From Cytophagaceae bacterium (GTDB lineage: Bacteria > Bacteroidota > Bacteroidia > Cytophagales > Spirosomataceae), in NCBI GenBank assembly GCA_027488335.1, contig JAIYBU010000206.1, positions 1 through 59,519 of the forward strand: a stretch of DNA of 59,519 nucleotides, given 5' to 3'. Shown here in pieces: positions 8,826 to 19,100 of this stretch. The notes beneath the pieces were generated by a model. That model saw only the letters and a program-made list of their open reading frames with translations. It did no database searches and had not been told where the DNA came from. Both the position numbers and the translations under genes were made by a program. Position 1 is the stretch's first letter. Every line of letters begins with the position of its first letter.

Positions 8826-9899
8826 TTAATTGTAGAATGCCGTGCAGAATATTAGTAGAATGAATCGTGTGAAATAGTTAATAGCAATCTTGATTTCCAT
8901 TATCTTGTCTGTCTTTGGTTTTTTAGTCCTTTGCAGTTGTTCAACCAATATCTTTTTTTGGTTATCTAAACAAAAGCAATTTACTGTGGTTATCCACTTA
9001 TTTCTGTTTCTATTATTTTTATACGCACCAATTTTCAGCAATTCATTTATAAAAAAATGCAATTGATTAATATCTCCTAACCAAACTACTTTTTCTTTTA
9101 CTATTCCATAGGTTAATACCTTTCTAAATTCTGTAAATTTAGTGTTTGGGGCAATTATACCTTGCTTTTTTAAGTATTTCCAAATATTATGACTAATAGT
9201 TTCCAATGATGAATAACTTTCTTGACTTTTGTCATAAAAAAAACCTCTTTGCTTAGGATTTACTTCTCTTTTTATAGTGGGGGTTTCTAATTGTTTATTA
9301 GCCTGTATATCAAGATGCTCAGTATTTGTTTTGTTATTACCTTCCGAGCTTGTATCAAGTCCTATGGATTGAATTTTAATTTTATATTTTTCAAGAAATG
9401 TTTTTAACACATTCACACTTTCTCCACCTTCGTTAGGTATCTCAAAATCAGGAGTACTAATTTTTTTTATAAATTCGTCAATAATGTCACAAAGTCTATC
9501 CTTAAAGATTTTATGTCCAAACGCTGTATTTTGTGTAGTAAATTGTCTGTAGATTTTTTTTACAATTTCATTAAAAACTTCATCAAAAATTCGATTATAT
9601 TCTTCAAACAAATGAATTTCTTTTTTCTCAATGAATCTATTACCTTTTAATTTAAATTCTTCGTCGCTTAAAAATCTAAGTATTTTTTTTTGTAACCTTT
9701 TGTTAATGAATTCTAATACCAGCATCTCATCATCATAATCATTCTTTCGATAACCTAAAAACTCTTCGTCTTGAAATTTATATTTCAGTGATTCATCTGT
9801 CGATAAGTCATTTCCTTTGTAAAAATCATCACCAATTTTCTTAAAAGTTCTCTTATTTAAATATTTTTCTAAATTCTCAAATATTATATTGGTATCCAT
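8826..9899 (-). CDS. Unrecognised integrative-element protein
   Basis: A 357-residue lysine-rich protein between the integrase and the excisionase-like gene. I do not recognise the family. The N-terminal half is charged and helical, with a low-complexity linker around residues 190-215 (many Asn, Thr and Gln). The C-terminal half contains a compact segment (YSSLETISHNIWKYLKKQG, then VVWLGDINQLHFFINEL) that looks like a folded helical domain. Similar-sized hypothetical proteins often accompany Bacteroidetes tyrosine integrases. It could be a regulator (RteC-like) or a mobilisation accessory factor; neither can be shown from the sequence. Confidence 0.6.
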   Translation of the reverse strand: MDTNIIFENLEKYLNKRTFKKIGDDFYKGNDLSTDESLKYKFQDEEFLGYRKNDYDDEMLVLEFINKRLQKKILRFLSDEEFKLKGNRFIEKKEIHLFEEYNRIFDEVFNEIVKKIYRQFTTQNTAFGHKIFKDRLCDIIDEFIKKISTPDFEIPNEGGESVNVLKTFLEKYKIKIQSIGLDTSSEGNNKTNTEHLDIQANKQLETPTIKREVNPKQRGFFYDKSQESYSSLETISHNIWKYLKKQGIIAPNTKFTEFRKVLTYGIVKEKVVWLGDINQLHFFINELLKIGAYKNNRNRNKWITTVNCFCLDNQKKILVEQLQRTKKPKTDKIMEIKIAINYFTRFILLIFCTAFYN

Positions 9900-9933
9900 C
9901 GTAGACTAAAGATATTTTTAAAAGGTTGAAAAA

Positions 9934-11016
9934 TCAATAACTAGGAATTGCGTTAACTGCTTTCTTTTTCATCTCATCGGCAATTCTCACATACTTCATT
10001 GTGTACTTTAATGATGTATGTCCCATGAGTTTACTTACGGTAGCAATGTCAATTCCATAAAATGCTAACAATGTACCAAATGTGTGTCTTGCACAATGGA
10101 AGGTGATATGTTTATCCACCCCTGCTGTCTTTGCCCAATTTTCAAGATTCTTAATTGTTGCATTATGACTGGGTAAATTAAACACAAATTCATCATCTTT
10201 TCCACGCTCGGGTAAAAATTTCTTTGCATTTACATTCAGGAATACATTTACTGCTATATCAGTTTTAGCTTGATTCATTTGTAAAGAATCACCCTTGATA
10301 TATTTCCACTTTAAGGCTTTAATATCAACAAACCTTAATCCTGTATTACAAGCAAATAAAAAAGCATTCTTTACATTTTCGTTTCCACAATAGCCAGCTG
10401 TCAGTAATTTCAACTCATCAATATTCAATACATCTTTTTCTATGCTCTTTTCCTGTTTCGTGTTTTTTACATCTTCGGTTGGGTTTTGCTTAAAAATTCT
10501 ATTCTTACCTTTGCTTGAGTATGTTATGAATTTTTTGAACCGTGCAAAATAGGTGTGGGGAGTTTCACCATTTAGTTTTTTATCAAGGTAGGTCTTGAAT
10601 TTAAGGCACAATGTCTCATCAACCTGCTTAGTAGAAAGCGGTGGCGGTGCAAATTCTTTAAACTGCTGATAAACTGCAAGCATGACTCTTTTATCCTTCT
10701 GCTTATAGCTATTTAGGTAATTATCAAAATATGTATAAAAGTCTTGATTTTTTGTTTTCTTTTGCTCTACTATATCATCAATCTCATTATTAAAAAACTG
10801 TCTCTCTCTATCATTTCTAAGAGCTTCGACTTTGATTTTTACTTCCTTATTATGCTGCCTTTCAAGTACTCCTTTTGGTGTGATGAAAATAAACTCATTT
10901 GTCGCTTCCCACTTTCGTTTATTATTTTGGTACCACACAAGGTAAAGCCGCTCTTTATTATCAGAAGTAGGCTTACCTTTTACAGTTATTCGTTGTTTTG
11001 TGGATTGCGTTTCCAT
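9934..11016 (-). CDS. Tyrosine recombinase / site-specific integrase
   Basis: A 360-residue phage-type integrase with an N-terminal arm and SAM-like core-binding domain and a C-terminal catalytic domain. Catalytic residues are visible: the first arginine in NTGLRFVDIKAL, the HxxR box in FHCARHTFGTLLA, the second histidine in MGHTSLKYTMKYV, and the nucleophile tyrosine in that same segment. The length matches Bacteroidetes integrases. The protein is transcribed inward from the right end of the element, with its start about 160 bases from the putative att core at 11175. A degraded relative lies at 46.9-47.3 kb beside a near-copy of that core, which supports a shared target site. Confidence 0.93.
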   Translation of the reverse strand: METQSTKQRITVKGKPTSDNKERLYLVWYQNNKRKWEATNEFIFITPKGVLERQHNKEVKIKVEALRNDRERQFFNNEIDDIVEQKKTKNQDFYTYFDNYLNSYKQKDKRVMLAVYQQFKEFAPPPLSTKQVDETLCLKFKTYLDKKLNGETPHTYFARFKKFITYSSKGKNRIFKQNPTEDVKNTKQEKSIEKDVLNIDELKLLTAGYCGNENVKNAFLFACNTGLRFVDIKALKWKYIKGDSLQMNQAKTDIAVNVFLNVNAKKFLPERGKDDEFVFNLPSHNATIKNLENWAKTAGVDKHITFHCARHTFGTLLAFYGIDIATVSKLMGHTSLKYTMKYVRIADEMKKKAVNAIPSY

Positions 11017-11071
11017 ATCAGTTACGTTCTGTTTATCGTTGTTTTTTTATGCTTTGTAAAGATAGAAAAAG

Positions 11072-11118
11072 TGTAGAAATAATAGTAATTTGGAAGAGAT
11101 TGTAGAAAAATTGTAGAA
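11072..11118. repeat. Three direct TGTAGAA repeats between integrase and att core
   Basis: The heptamer TGTAGAA occurs at 11072, 11101 and 11112 (TTCTACA on the minus strand), inside the stretch between the integrase start and the presumed crossover core. Short repeated words in this position are typical of arm-type binding sites of tyrosine integrases; that role is inferred. Confidence 0.4.
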
Positions 11119-11174
11119 GTTTTTTACATCAATGCCCACAAGCATTTGACTATCAAGGAGTTAAAGACTAAAAA

Positions 11175-11198
11175 TAATTCCCGTCCTCGGTACTATTT
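11175..11198. other. Putative attachment-site core (right end of first element)
   Basis: A 24-bp segment containing AATTCCCGTCCTCGGTACTA recurs at 47444-47467 with two mismatches. Both copies lie just to the right of a related integrase or its relic, and both are followed within about 30 bases by a strong terminator hairpin. This fits a crossover core lying in the 3' end of a transcribed gene, perhaps an RNA gene. I could not fold a tRNA at either copy. Confidence 0.5.
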
Positions 11199-11228
11199 GC
11201 CCAAAAAACAGGGTAACAAAGACCAAAT

Positions 11229-11274
11229 AAAAAGAGTGTAACACGTTAATAATCAATGTTTTACACTCTTTTTT
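11229..11274. terminator. Bidirectional terminator next to att core
   Basis: The arms AAAAAGAGTGTAA (11229-11241) and TTACACTCTTTTTT (11261-11274) pair, with A/T runs on the outside. It would end transcription coming from either side of the att core. Confidence 0.8.
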
Positions 11275-11608
11275 ATTTCCTTTGATTGTATGTTATTAGG
11301 TCGTTCTTTCTACTTAATTAGCCCCCATTTAGTCCCCAATATTTATTTTAATGCTATCTATTAAAATAAAGTAGTGTTAGTATGCTAAATTCTTTTCCTT
11401 GTCATTTAGAATAATTCTCTATTTATCTACATTAATTCAGTTTACCTGCTACCAGTAAGTTGAGCAATAATTGGAAACCAGTATAAAATAATTCAAAAGG
11501 ACAGCTAAAACAGCCGTCCCCTATGAAGTTCACTCGGTGAACCCACAAACCAACATCACAAACGTATTGGGCAAAAGTCCTTATATTGAAATCTGCGAAT
11601 GATTCAAG
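11275..11608. other. Intergenic stretch without genes; one minus-strand terminator
   Basis: No credible coding frame is seen. An 8-bp stem with one mismatch (11499-11506 with 11512-11519) is followed on the minus strand by TTTT and probably terminates the lipoprotein gene transcribed leftwards from 12088. The rest is A/T-rich sequence with no recognised motif. Confidence 0.55.
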
Positions 11609-12088
11609 TTAATCAACCTCTGAATTAGACGGAATGATATTAAACATATAATCTTTATCATTTGTAGGACAAAAGACTAAATAAAAATATTTATCATCGG
11701 GTTGAAATGAAAAACTACCCTTTGTTCCAAAACCATAGACGTTAGAATTATGGACAATATCAACCCGAATACTTAGAAATTTATTTGTTCTAAAATCAAT
11801 ATTTCTCATTTTTCCGACACTTCGTTGATAAATTAAATCACCCTGACAATAAACATACATATCGTAGCTATCCTTACAATCAAATGGAAAATTATAAATA
11901 ATCAGTTGTTTTTCGGAATCTCTTAGACTATCATATTTCAACTTTTCCCCTTTGGTATGTTCGATATATTCATTTATAGACCAAGTTGGCTCATAATAAT
12001 CTATCGGTAGTGTTGTTAATTCGGCTACCGTTTTTTCTTTGCAACCTATAAAGATTAGAATGAGTAAAAATGGAAATATTTTTTTCAT
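11609..12088 (-). CDS. Small hypothetical lipoprotein
   Basis: A 159-residue protein with a clear lipoprotein signal: a short positive start (MKKIF), a hydrophobic run and the lipobox IFIGC, so Cys16 would be lipidated. The mature part has strands ending in KYFYLVFCP and contains four further cysteines. The family is not recognised. It lies next to a broken lipoprotein and a toxin-module fragment on the same strand. It may therefore be a periplasm-facing immunity lipoprotein, but this is inferred from position only. Confidence 0.7.
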   Translation of the reverse strand: MKKIFPFLLILIFIGCKEKTVAELTTLPIDYYEPTWSINEYIEHTKGEKLKYDSLRDSEKQLIIYNFPFDCKDSYDMYVYCQGDLIYQRSVGKMRNIDFRTNKFLSIRVDIVHNSNVYGFGTKGSFSFQPDDKYFYLVFCPTNDKDYMFNIIPSNSEVD

Positions 12089-12116
12089 TTTTGGGGTTTA
12101 AATTCAAGAAACCATT

Positions 12117-12433
12117 TTATTTTTTGAAAACACAATTATAATTTTTAAACAAGATTTTTTCACCGTCAAAAGAGCTAATATTTTCAATAATTTTTGTTTT
12201 AGATATTTCACAATTACCTGTTTTTTTAAAAATACCTTGTTCCCAAATACCGCCATCTTGATAAAATACTACTGCATCAATACTATCTTTTTGAATAGAA
12301 TTAAATAAAATCTAACAACCACCATCAACACCCCTTTCCAAATTGCATCTTTTGGTACAGATACAGGCTTTTTGTGTTCTGTTTGATTGCAACTACACAA
12401 AAAGAAGAACAATATAAAAAAGTTTTTTCTCAT
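12117..12433 (-). pseudogene. Frameshifted small lipoprotein (possible immunity relic)
   Basis: The start MRKNFFILFFFLCSC is a lipoprotein signal. After DAIWKG the frame shifts by one base in a run of G, and the correct frame then shows an in-frame TAG a few codons later. Beyond it a convincing protein tail continues (DSIDAVVFYQDGGIWEQGIF, then FDGEKILFKNYNC) to a stop at 12117. There is thus one frameshift and one nonsense codon. The gene follows the toxin-module fragment directly, the usual place for an immunity gene; a lipidated protein would suit a toxin acting in the periplasm. Confidence 0.65.
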
Positions 12434-12449
12434 AATTATTTTATAGTTT

Positions 12450-12990
12450 TTATCGTTTAAAATTTTTAATTCCATCTAAAATTTGTTGATAATATGATTT
12501 TTCTGCATTTGTTTTTGCATTTTTTGTTTTTGGGTCATATTGTATTTTTTGGAAAGTGCCTTGATACTCGTCAATAATACTATTTGGTCTTGGGTCAATA
12601 ATTGATGGTACTTTATCCTTTACATCGGGGTCTTGATTTAAGACATCATAGGCAAAAGTTCCACAGTTATTATTCGATAAGCTATATGATTTCCTTTCCG
12701 AGTTGCTGTTTTCTTTCAGCATATTCTTTCATTGCTCCAAATTTATCACTTTCAACATATGCCCCTTCAATTTTTGTTCCATGCCCTGATTTTTTAGAGA
12801 TAAAAGAGAATGTATTGGTTAATGATTCTTGTGTTGGTTTTCCATCTTTCCCAATTTTAACGTTTGGCACAGAAACAGTTCTAACTATTCCTTTACCTTC
12901 ATTGTCATATCTACCATATTCATAATATTTAGTACCTCCTGTTTTATTATTAATAAGAAGTACGCCAGCATGACCTAATCCGACTGAGTA
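12450..12990 (-). pseudogene. C-terminal fragment of a papain-like (NlpC/permuted) toxin module, frameshifted
   Basis: Read on the minus strand from about 12989, the fragment begins SVGLGHAGVLLINNKTGG and continues KYYEYGRYD, then breaks frame at about 12710 (in GAAAGAAAAC) and goes on with YSLSNNNCGTFAYDVLNQ. A histidine in GHAGV ahead of a cysteine in NNCGTF is the order expected for permuted papain-like (YiiX/LRAT-type) enzymes found at the C-termini of Rhs-like polymorphic toxins. There is no start codon, a stop lies immediately upstream, and the right side abuts an unrelated opposite-strand gene fragment. This is therefore a recombination remnant. Confidence 0.65.
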
Positions 12991-14272
12991 TCAACGTCAA
13001 TTATCAACAGTTACAGCAGTTAAGGGGATTTCTTTTCAACTGTACTACTTTTGAGAATGCCACCAAAATACTTCACTATGGTTTACATTCCGAAACTGAA
13101 TTATACTTTTTTGCCAATTGTGCCGTGTGTAAACAGGGAAAAATTTATTACCCAGACAACTTTGGTATCATTAATTATCAAGGGATTTTTCTTTCAATTC
13201 CACAAGTAAATAGAGGTCAATCTTCTCCGTTTACTTATCTTGAAACAACTGTAAAATTCAATGAATGGTACTTGCTATTTAGTAAAGCTCAACGAGAGGA
13301 AAATACTTTTTTGGCTGAGGCTTTCATGCTTTTTTCTATTTTTCGTGATATAAGCATTGCCGCTAATGGTTTTTCACCCATGCTCTATATTTTCGGCATT
13401 GCAGGCACAGCTAAAAGTACGATTTTCATACATATCAATTATATTTTTGGAGCAGATGGTAAAAGTATGGGTATCAGCCTCAAAGGGCGGAACACCGAAC
13501 CAGCCTTTGTTGCAAAATTAGAACAAAGGCATAATGGGTTTCAGTTTGGAGATGAGTATAAACCTAACCATGTCTTAACACCCTTATTCCAAGCCAGTTA
13601 TGACAATAAGGCTTATTCTAAGATGAATATGGCATCAAGTTTACATCTCGAAACAACTGATTTAGTACCAGCACCATAGGTTTTGCATCAAATTTCTTAC
13701 CCGATTTGCCTAATGATGAACCCTTTTTCAGTCGTTTGGTCATATTAGTGAATAATAACAGAAATAGAACGGAAGAGCAGAAAAAAGCCTTTCGAGAACT
13801 TGTTCAAATGCAAGAAAGTGGAATTACTAATATACTGAGAGAAATTTGGCAATACCGAGATTTGGTTAAGGAATAGTTCAAACAAACCTACCAGTTATTG
13901 AAAAGCTCAATGGAAAAACATTTTCAGCGGCATAACATTGGTAATCCACGCTATATCTATAATATGGCTCATTTGCTAACAGTACCATTTATTCTATCAA
14001 AACATGAAAAAATTGCTCTTTGTGAAGCAACCAACGAAGCTGATTTATTACAAGAGTTTATACAAAGAGGTGAAAATAGTATTCTAACCTCCGATAGATT
14101 GGTACAGGAAAAATCAGCACTTCGAGAGTTTTTTGATTGTATTCAAGAGCTTTTTGATAGAGGTTTTATTTATGAAGCGGTTCATTTTCGATTTGATGGA
14201 GCAGACATCGTGATAAACCTTCAAAAATTGTATCAAAAGTTTGTGATAGAATACCGAAAAACAAACCGATGA
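12990..14272 (+). pseudogene. Broken P-loop ATPase of a mobile element (primase/helicase-like)
   Basis: The 5' end is missing: coding sequence is readable from about 12990 without a start codon. A P-loop, FGIAGTAKST, lies near the middle, followed by a Walker-B-like FGDEY. The frame shifts by one base near 13670 (VPA then STIGFASNFLPD), and a TAG at 13874-13876 interrupts the new frame before it continues to 14272. The arrangement resembles the ATPase domain of DUF927/P4-like element helicases, but the exact family is uncertain. With one truncation, one frameshift and one nonsense codon it is dead. Confidence 0.7.
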
Positions 14273-14748
14273 CGAGTGACATTATCAGCGACATTTACCA
14301 AAGAGACAAACCTATGTACCAAGTCATGATGGGAGACATTAACCCCTTGAGCATGCACGGCCTTATTCTGAAAAAGAGCGATGGGAAAGATAAAAATTCT
14401 GAGACCCGAGAGTTAATCCAGAACTACGATGGCTGGCTGTTAAAACTGGCCAATGCCAATGTTGCACTGCTGGAGAATCAACCCACCTTGCCCTTGAAGC
14501 AGGCCCGCCAACTGGGTAAGCTCTTACACGAAGCGGCGGAGTTTGCCCTCAAACACCCCTTCATGATTTTTGATGACTTAATGAATTTTACCACAGAAGC
14601 CTATTTTTCTTACCAAGATAAACAATGGAAACAAGTGCGACAGTCCCGTTACATCTACGCCCCTAAAGTATCGGGTACATTTCTGATGATGTTGAACTAT
14701 CCTAGGTGCGATATGCAAAATGACGGCAAGAACATGGTGGGTTATTGA
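14269..14748 (+). CDS. Hypothetical protein
   Basis: A 159-residue frame that begins in a four-base ATGA overlap with the dead ATPase gene; an alternative start is the Met at 14314. I do not recognise it. The sequence is mostly helical (LPLKQARQLGKLLHEAAEFALK) and ends with MLNYPRCDMQNDGKNMVGY. Base composition rises to the higher GC of the adhesin region that follows, unlike the AT-rich DNA to its left, so a junction may lie near 14300. It could be a gene truncated at its 5' end. Confidence 0.5.
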   Translation: MTSDIISDIYQRDKPMYQVMMGDINPLSMHGLILKKSDGKDKNSETRELIQNYDGWLLKLANANVALLENQPTLPLKQARQLGKLLHEAAEFALKHPFMIFDDLMNFTTEAYFSYQDKQWKQVRQSRYIYAPKVSGTFLMMLNYPRCDMQNDGKNMVGY

Positions 14749-14782
14749 GCAAAGGTATTTTATTACTGAACAGTACCTTTGC
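14749..14782 (+). promoter_or_regulatory. Hairpin containing a Bacteroidetes-type -7 promoter element
   Basis: TACCTTTG at 14774-14781 fits the TAnnTTTG -7 consensus of Bacteroidota. It forms the right arm of a perfect 9-bp inverted repeat (GCAAAGGTA at 14749-14757, TACCTTTGC at 14774-14782). A transcript starting near 14788 would have a leader of about 115 bases before the lipoprotein gene. The palindrome could be an operator or a terminator for the preceding gene. Confidence 0.45.
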
Positions 14783-14904
14783 ATGAGTAAGCGGTCTATT
14801 TTTGAGATTTAAGTTAAAAAATGAGAAAAAATTCATTATTTCTGCTTAGAATAAAGTTTTTTTTCTCATTTTTGCGGGCAGTACAACTTTTGCATTCGTA
14901 ACCT

Positions 14905-16098
14905 ATGATGAGATTTCTATCCCAACTTTGCTGTTTTTTTTTACTTTTCTCCTGCACCAAAACCACCGAACCCAGTACCCTACCCAGTATTGTCAGCTTC
15001 GCCTTTGAAGGAGTCAAAGCCATTTCTACCACCATCGACCCAAGCACGAAAACCATCACCGTTGAAGTTCCGTATCAAACTTCGCTTAGTGCTTTAGTAC
15101 CCTTGATTGGCTTGGACGCAGGTGTGAGTATTGTCCCTGCCTCGGGGCTTGCACAAAACTTTGCTCAAGATGTATTTTATACCTTAGCCCAAGGCAGTAA
15201 CAAACTTATTTACACGGTCAAGGTAAAAGTCGCCAATCAGCCGAAACCTGAAATCTCTCTGATAAAATCCGATACCGTTGAAGCGGGTAAAGACCTGAGC
15301 ATTTTGGGTAAAAACTTCGGTAAATTCGCTCTGGACATCCAAACTTTTTTGATAGATAATCAAAACAAAGAAAGTCTGCTCAAACACCAATTGATTGATT
15401 CCACCCAAATCAAGCTAATAACTGACACTGAGCAAAGCCCAGGCTTGTATCGCATCAAAGTCAAAGTCAAAAACCAAATGGTGGTTTCGGATGCCAAGGT
15501 TTGGGTAGCTTATCCCAGCCCCCAACTAACCGCCATTCCCAAAATCAATCTACGCAAAGGCGATACGCTCTGGTTAGAGGGGAAATACTTAGATGCGAGC
15601 CAATACAACTTTTTATGCCAATTACAACATCTCAATACTACTTATCAACTGCCCATGGCCAAAGCCACTGGTAATCAATTGGGTTTTATTATCCCCAATC
15701 ATGTGACCATTGGCGAATATGCAGTCAAAATCCATAATGCTTCGGAGAAAAAACTCAGTGGAACGCTGGCAAAGTCCATCAACATTTATGACCCCAGCCT
15801 ACCTTTTGTGATGAGCATTGTTCAACCCCAAGCCTTTTATAAGAAATCCGAGAAACTCTCGTTTCTTACCAGTCATTTTGAGGCTATAGAAGCGAGGTTC
15901 TATCAAGTAAATCTGGTTGGAGTAGCCAAAACATACATTCAAAATGGTATCTATGATGCCACCCAACAAACCTTGAGCATCGAACTACCCGATGCCATCC
16001 AAGCGGGTTCGTATGCCATTCATTTTTCGCTCTCCGAACCCCAAAAAAAGATTCAGTATTCATTCCAGACTGATTTACAAATTGCTGTAAAAGAGTAA
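14905..16098 (+). CDS. Surface lipoprotein with IPT/TIG-like domains
   Basis: The 397-residue product has a lipoprotein signal (MMRFLSQLCCFFLLFSC). The mature part starts with a DUF5018-like beta domain (ISTTIDPSTKTITVEVPYQT) and then about three Ig-like IPT/TIG modules (for example ISLIKSDTVEAGKDLSILGKNFGK near residue 115, and INLRKGDTLWLEGKYL near 215). Such lipoproteins sit on the outer membrane of Bacteroidota. The gene starts a co-directional group with the SprB-type adhesin, which begins 20 bases after its stop. It may anchor or assist that adhesin. Confidence 0.8.
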   Translation: MMRFLSQLCCFFLLFSCTKTTEPSTLPSIVSFAFEGVKAISTTIDPSTKTITVEVPYQTSLSALVPLIGLDAGVSIVPASGLAQNFAQDVFYTLAQGSNKLIYTVKVKVANQPKPEISLIKSDTVEAGKDLSILGKNFGKFALDIQTFLIDNQNKESLLKHQLIDSTQIKLITDTEQSPGLYRIKVKVKNQMVVSDAKVWVAYPSPQLTAIPKINLRKGDTLWLEGKYLDASQYNFLCQLQHLNTTYQLPMAKATGNQLGFIIPNHVTIGEYAVKIHNASEKKLSGTLAKSINIYDPSLPFVMSIVQPQAFYKKSEKLSFLTSHFEAIEARFYQVNLVGVAKTYIQNGIYDATQQTLSIELPDAIQAGSYAIHFSLSEPQKKIQYSFQTDLQIAVKE

Positions 16099-16117
16099 GA
16101 TAAATTTACACAAGTTC

Positions 16118-19100
16118 ATGTTTTTACGACCACTTCTTTGGCTCTTACTGCTCGTAGGAGTATTCGGTGCAAGCACCCATGGGGCATCCGCCCAAAATAA
16201 GCTGTATCTTCCTCCCATCAAATACACCGCTACGGGGGCGACAGCTTTCAATCAGGTTTGTTACCAAGCCGATGGCATCCAGTTTTGGGTCAATAATGTC
16301 AAGTGGGTCAGAGGCGTCGATTATACCGAAGACTTCTGTGCTTATGGTATCTGTAAAATCAATTTTGATTTTGGTAAACTCAAACCAGGTGATACCTTTG
16401 AAGTCCGAGATGCCTGCGGAAGTGTGGCCGCTACCCGTACGGTCGAAGATGATTATGTGTATGTAGAAGTGCCTAATGGCAGTAGCTATTCGGGCAATGG
16501 CATTGGTTCGACGGATGAATCAGCTCCTTACGGTCGATTATCCAGTCCCGTTTATGTGGGTAAGTGTGAACCAATCAATATCAATGCCCACGGCTTACAC
16601 AAATACAATATCTATGTGGGTACGAGTAGTTTTGGTGCCTCTTATACTTCGGGTAAATTTCTCATCAATGGCAATCCATTAAATAGTGGAATCGTTGGGG
16701 CTGATTTACAAGGCTCGGTTAATCCGATTGCGTATAGTATTAATGGCAATGGTTCGATTACTTATAATGGTGGTGTGGCTTTTTCCAGTTATGCCAACTT
16801 CTCGGGTCGTAGTCCTTTTAGTTTAGAATACCAGCACAATGGGGTTTTACCTTTCGACGTCCAGGAGGTAACGATGGGTGCCATCGGTTTCCGCATGCGA
16901 AACAATAATACCGTCAATATCAAAGAATACACGTATAATGGCACCATTGAAAGCACCGAGACGGGAAATTTCAGTGCATCCACCTTTAAAATCACCTACG
17001 ACGGAGCCAATTTCAAATTCTACATTGATAATGTACTCAAAAAGACCGTGGCTCGTTCGGTGGTTTACACATCTTCCAGTGGTAGTATTTCCAATGGTGG
17101 CGTATTGCCTTACGGTACGGGAGTAACTTGGCAACCCAGTAACTCGGGTAGTCAATGGGTGGGAGTGATTGTCGATGGGGTACTCAATACCCGTCAACAG
17201 TTCAGCGTGGCCGATGATATGAGCATCAGCGAGAGTGTGGTCAATGTGGCTTGTAATGGGGGCAGCACGGGAAGTATCACCGTCAATGTCAATGGCGGGA
17301 AATCAGGCTTTTTGTATGCCAAAAACGGCGGGGCATTTCAGAGTAGCAATGTCTTTGGTGGACTCAGTGCGGGAAATTACAGCATCAAAGTCAGAGATGC
17401 CTCAGGCTGTGAAACCACAAAAGCCATCACTGTATCAGAAAATGCGGCCTTAAACTTCTCGTCGGCTACTAAAAATAATGCCAATTGCGTGGGCGAAAAC
17501 AATGGTTCGATTACACTCAACGGTTCGGGGGGAATTGGTACTTTACAATACGGTATCAATAATGCCAATTATCAAACTTCCAATACTTTCTCCAATCTGG
17601 GGGCGGGTACTTACACCTTTTGGCTCAAAGATGCGGCGGGTTGTACCAAAAGCCTCAGTGAGAGTATCGGTATCAATAGTACACTGAGTGCTACGGTAAG
17701 CAGTCAAGATGTGAGCTGTTTCGGAGGAAATATGGGTTCAATTACCATTACTTCAGCAGGTTCGCCATCGGGAGCGGTACAGTATTCGATTGATGGAACC
17801 AACTTCGTTGCAGGAAACGTCTTCACAGGACTGAGTGCCAGTACTTATACCGTGAAGGTCAAAGATAATTTGTGTACGGTCAATGTGGCTTCGCAAGTCA
17901 TTACCCAACCGAGTGATTTGAGTATTAATCCCGATATTCAGTCTATCAGTTGCTTCGGTGGCTCCGATGGTAGTATTACCCTCAATACTTCGGGAGGAAC
18001 GCCAGCCTACCAATTTTCTAAAGATGGGACAACCTACGTCAATTCCAATGTATTTGCCAATCTGGGGGTGAATAATTATAAGTTTTGGGTCAAAGATACC
18101 AAGGGCTGTATCAAAGAAAGTGCGATTCTAAGCATTACTCAACCGACTGTTTTAAGCGTCGGTATTGATACGAAAGTAGATGTGCTGTGTAATGGTGCCA
18201 ATACGGGAGTAGTGAAGCTCAAAGTGAATGGTGGAACCAAGGCTTATCAGTTCTCGAAAGATGGGACTACTTTTCAGGCGGATTCCAGTTTTACTGCCCT
18301 GACGGCGGGAACTTATACCTTTACCCTCAAAGATGCCAAAGGTTGTACCCAAACCACCACTTCCAGTATTTTACAACCCACTGCCATTGTTATCAGTAGC
18401 CCCGTTGTTACCAACCTGACTTGCAATGGGGATAATTCGGGACAGGTTGTGGTCAGTGCTACGGGAGGAGTGGGACCTTATACTTTTTCAAAAGATAATA
18501 GTACTTACCAAAGCTCAGGTACTTTCAGTGCTTTAGCGGCCAACACCTATACCATTTATGCCCAAGATAGCAAAGCTTGTCGAGTAAGTATAAATACCAC
18601 CGTTAGCGAACCCAGTCTTGTCTCGGCAGCAATTACCATTACCCATAATCTCTGCCATGCCGACCAAACGGGCCGAATTGTGGCAGTGGGAAGCGGGGGA
18701 ACGCCCAACTATCAATATTCAAAAGATGGCATCAATTTTGTTGCTTCGGGAATATTCGGAACTTTATCAGCGGGTAGCTATGCCATTCAAACCAAAGACA
18801 GTCGGGGATGTTTGAATAGTCAAACCGTCACGGTCAATCAGCCAACGGTGCTGACGGCTACGCCGAGTATCACCAAACACGTGACTTGTTTTGGTGGCAA
18901 TGATGGCAGCATCCATGTCTTGGCGGGTGGGGGTACCAGTCCTTATACTTATTCATCCAATGACACGGCGTATAAAAGCGGTGCTAATTTTTCTTTTGCC
19001 ATCGGGACTTACAGCTTTTGGGTGAAAGATGCCAATGGCTGTATCAAAACCACGGGCAGTCTGACGCTGACCCAACCGACCGATATCGTGCCGAGTGTCA

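Noticed and set aside
11150..11200. tRNA gene 3' end at the att core
   Set aside because: The CCCGTCCTCGGTACTA word looks tRNA-like, but no matching 5' acceptor strand or cloverleaf could be found at either copy.
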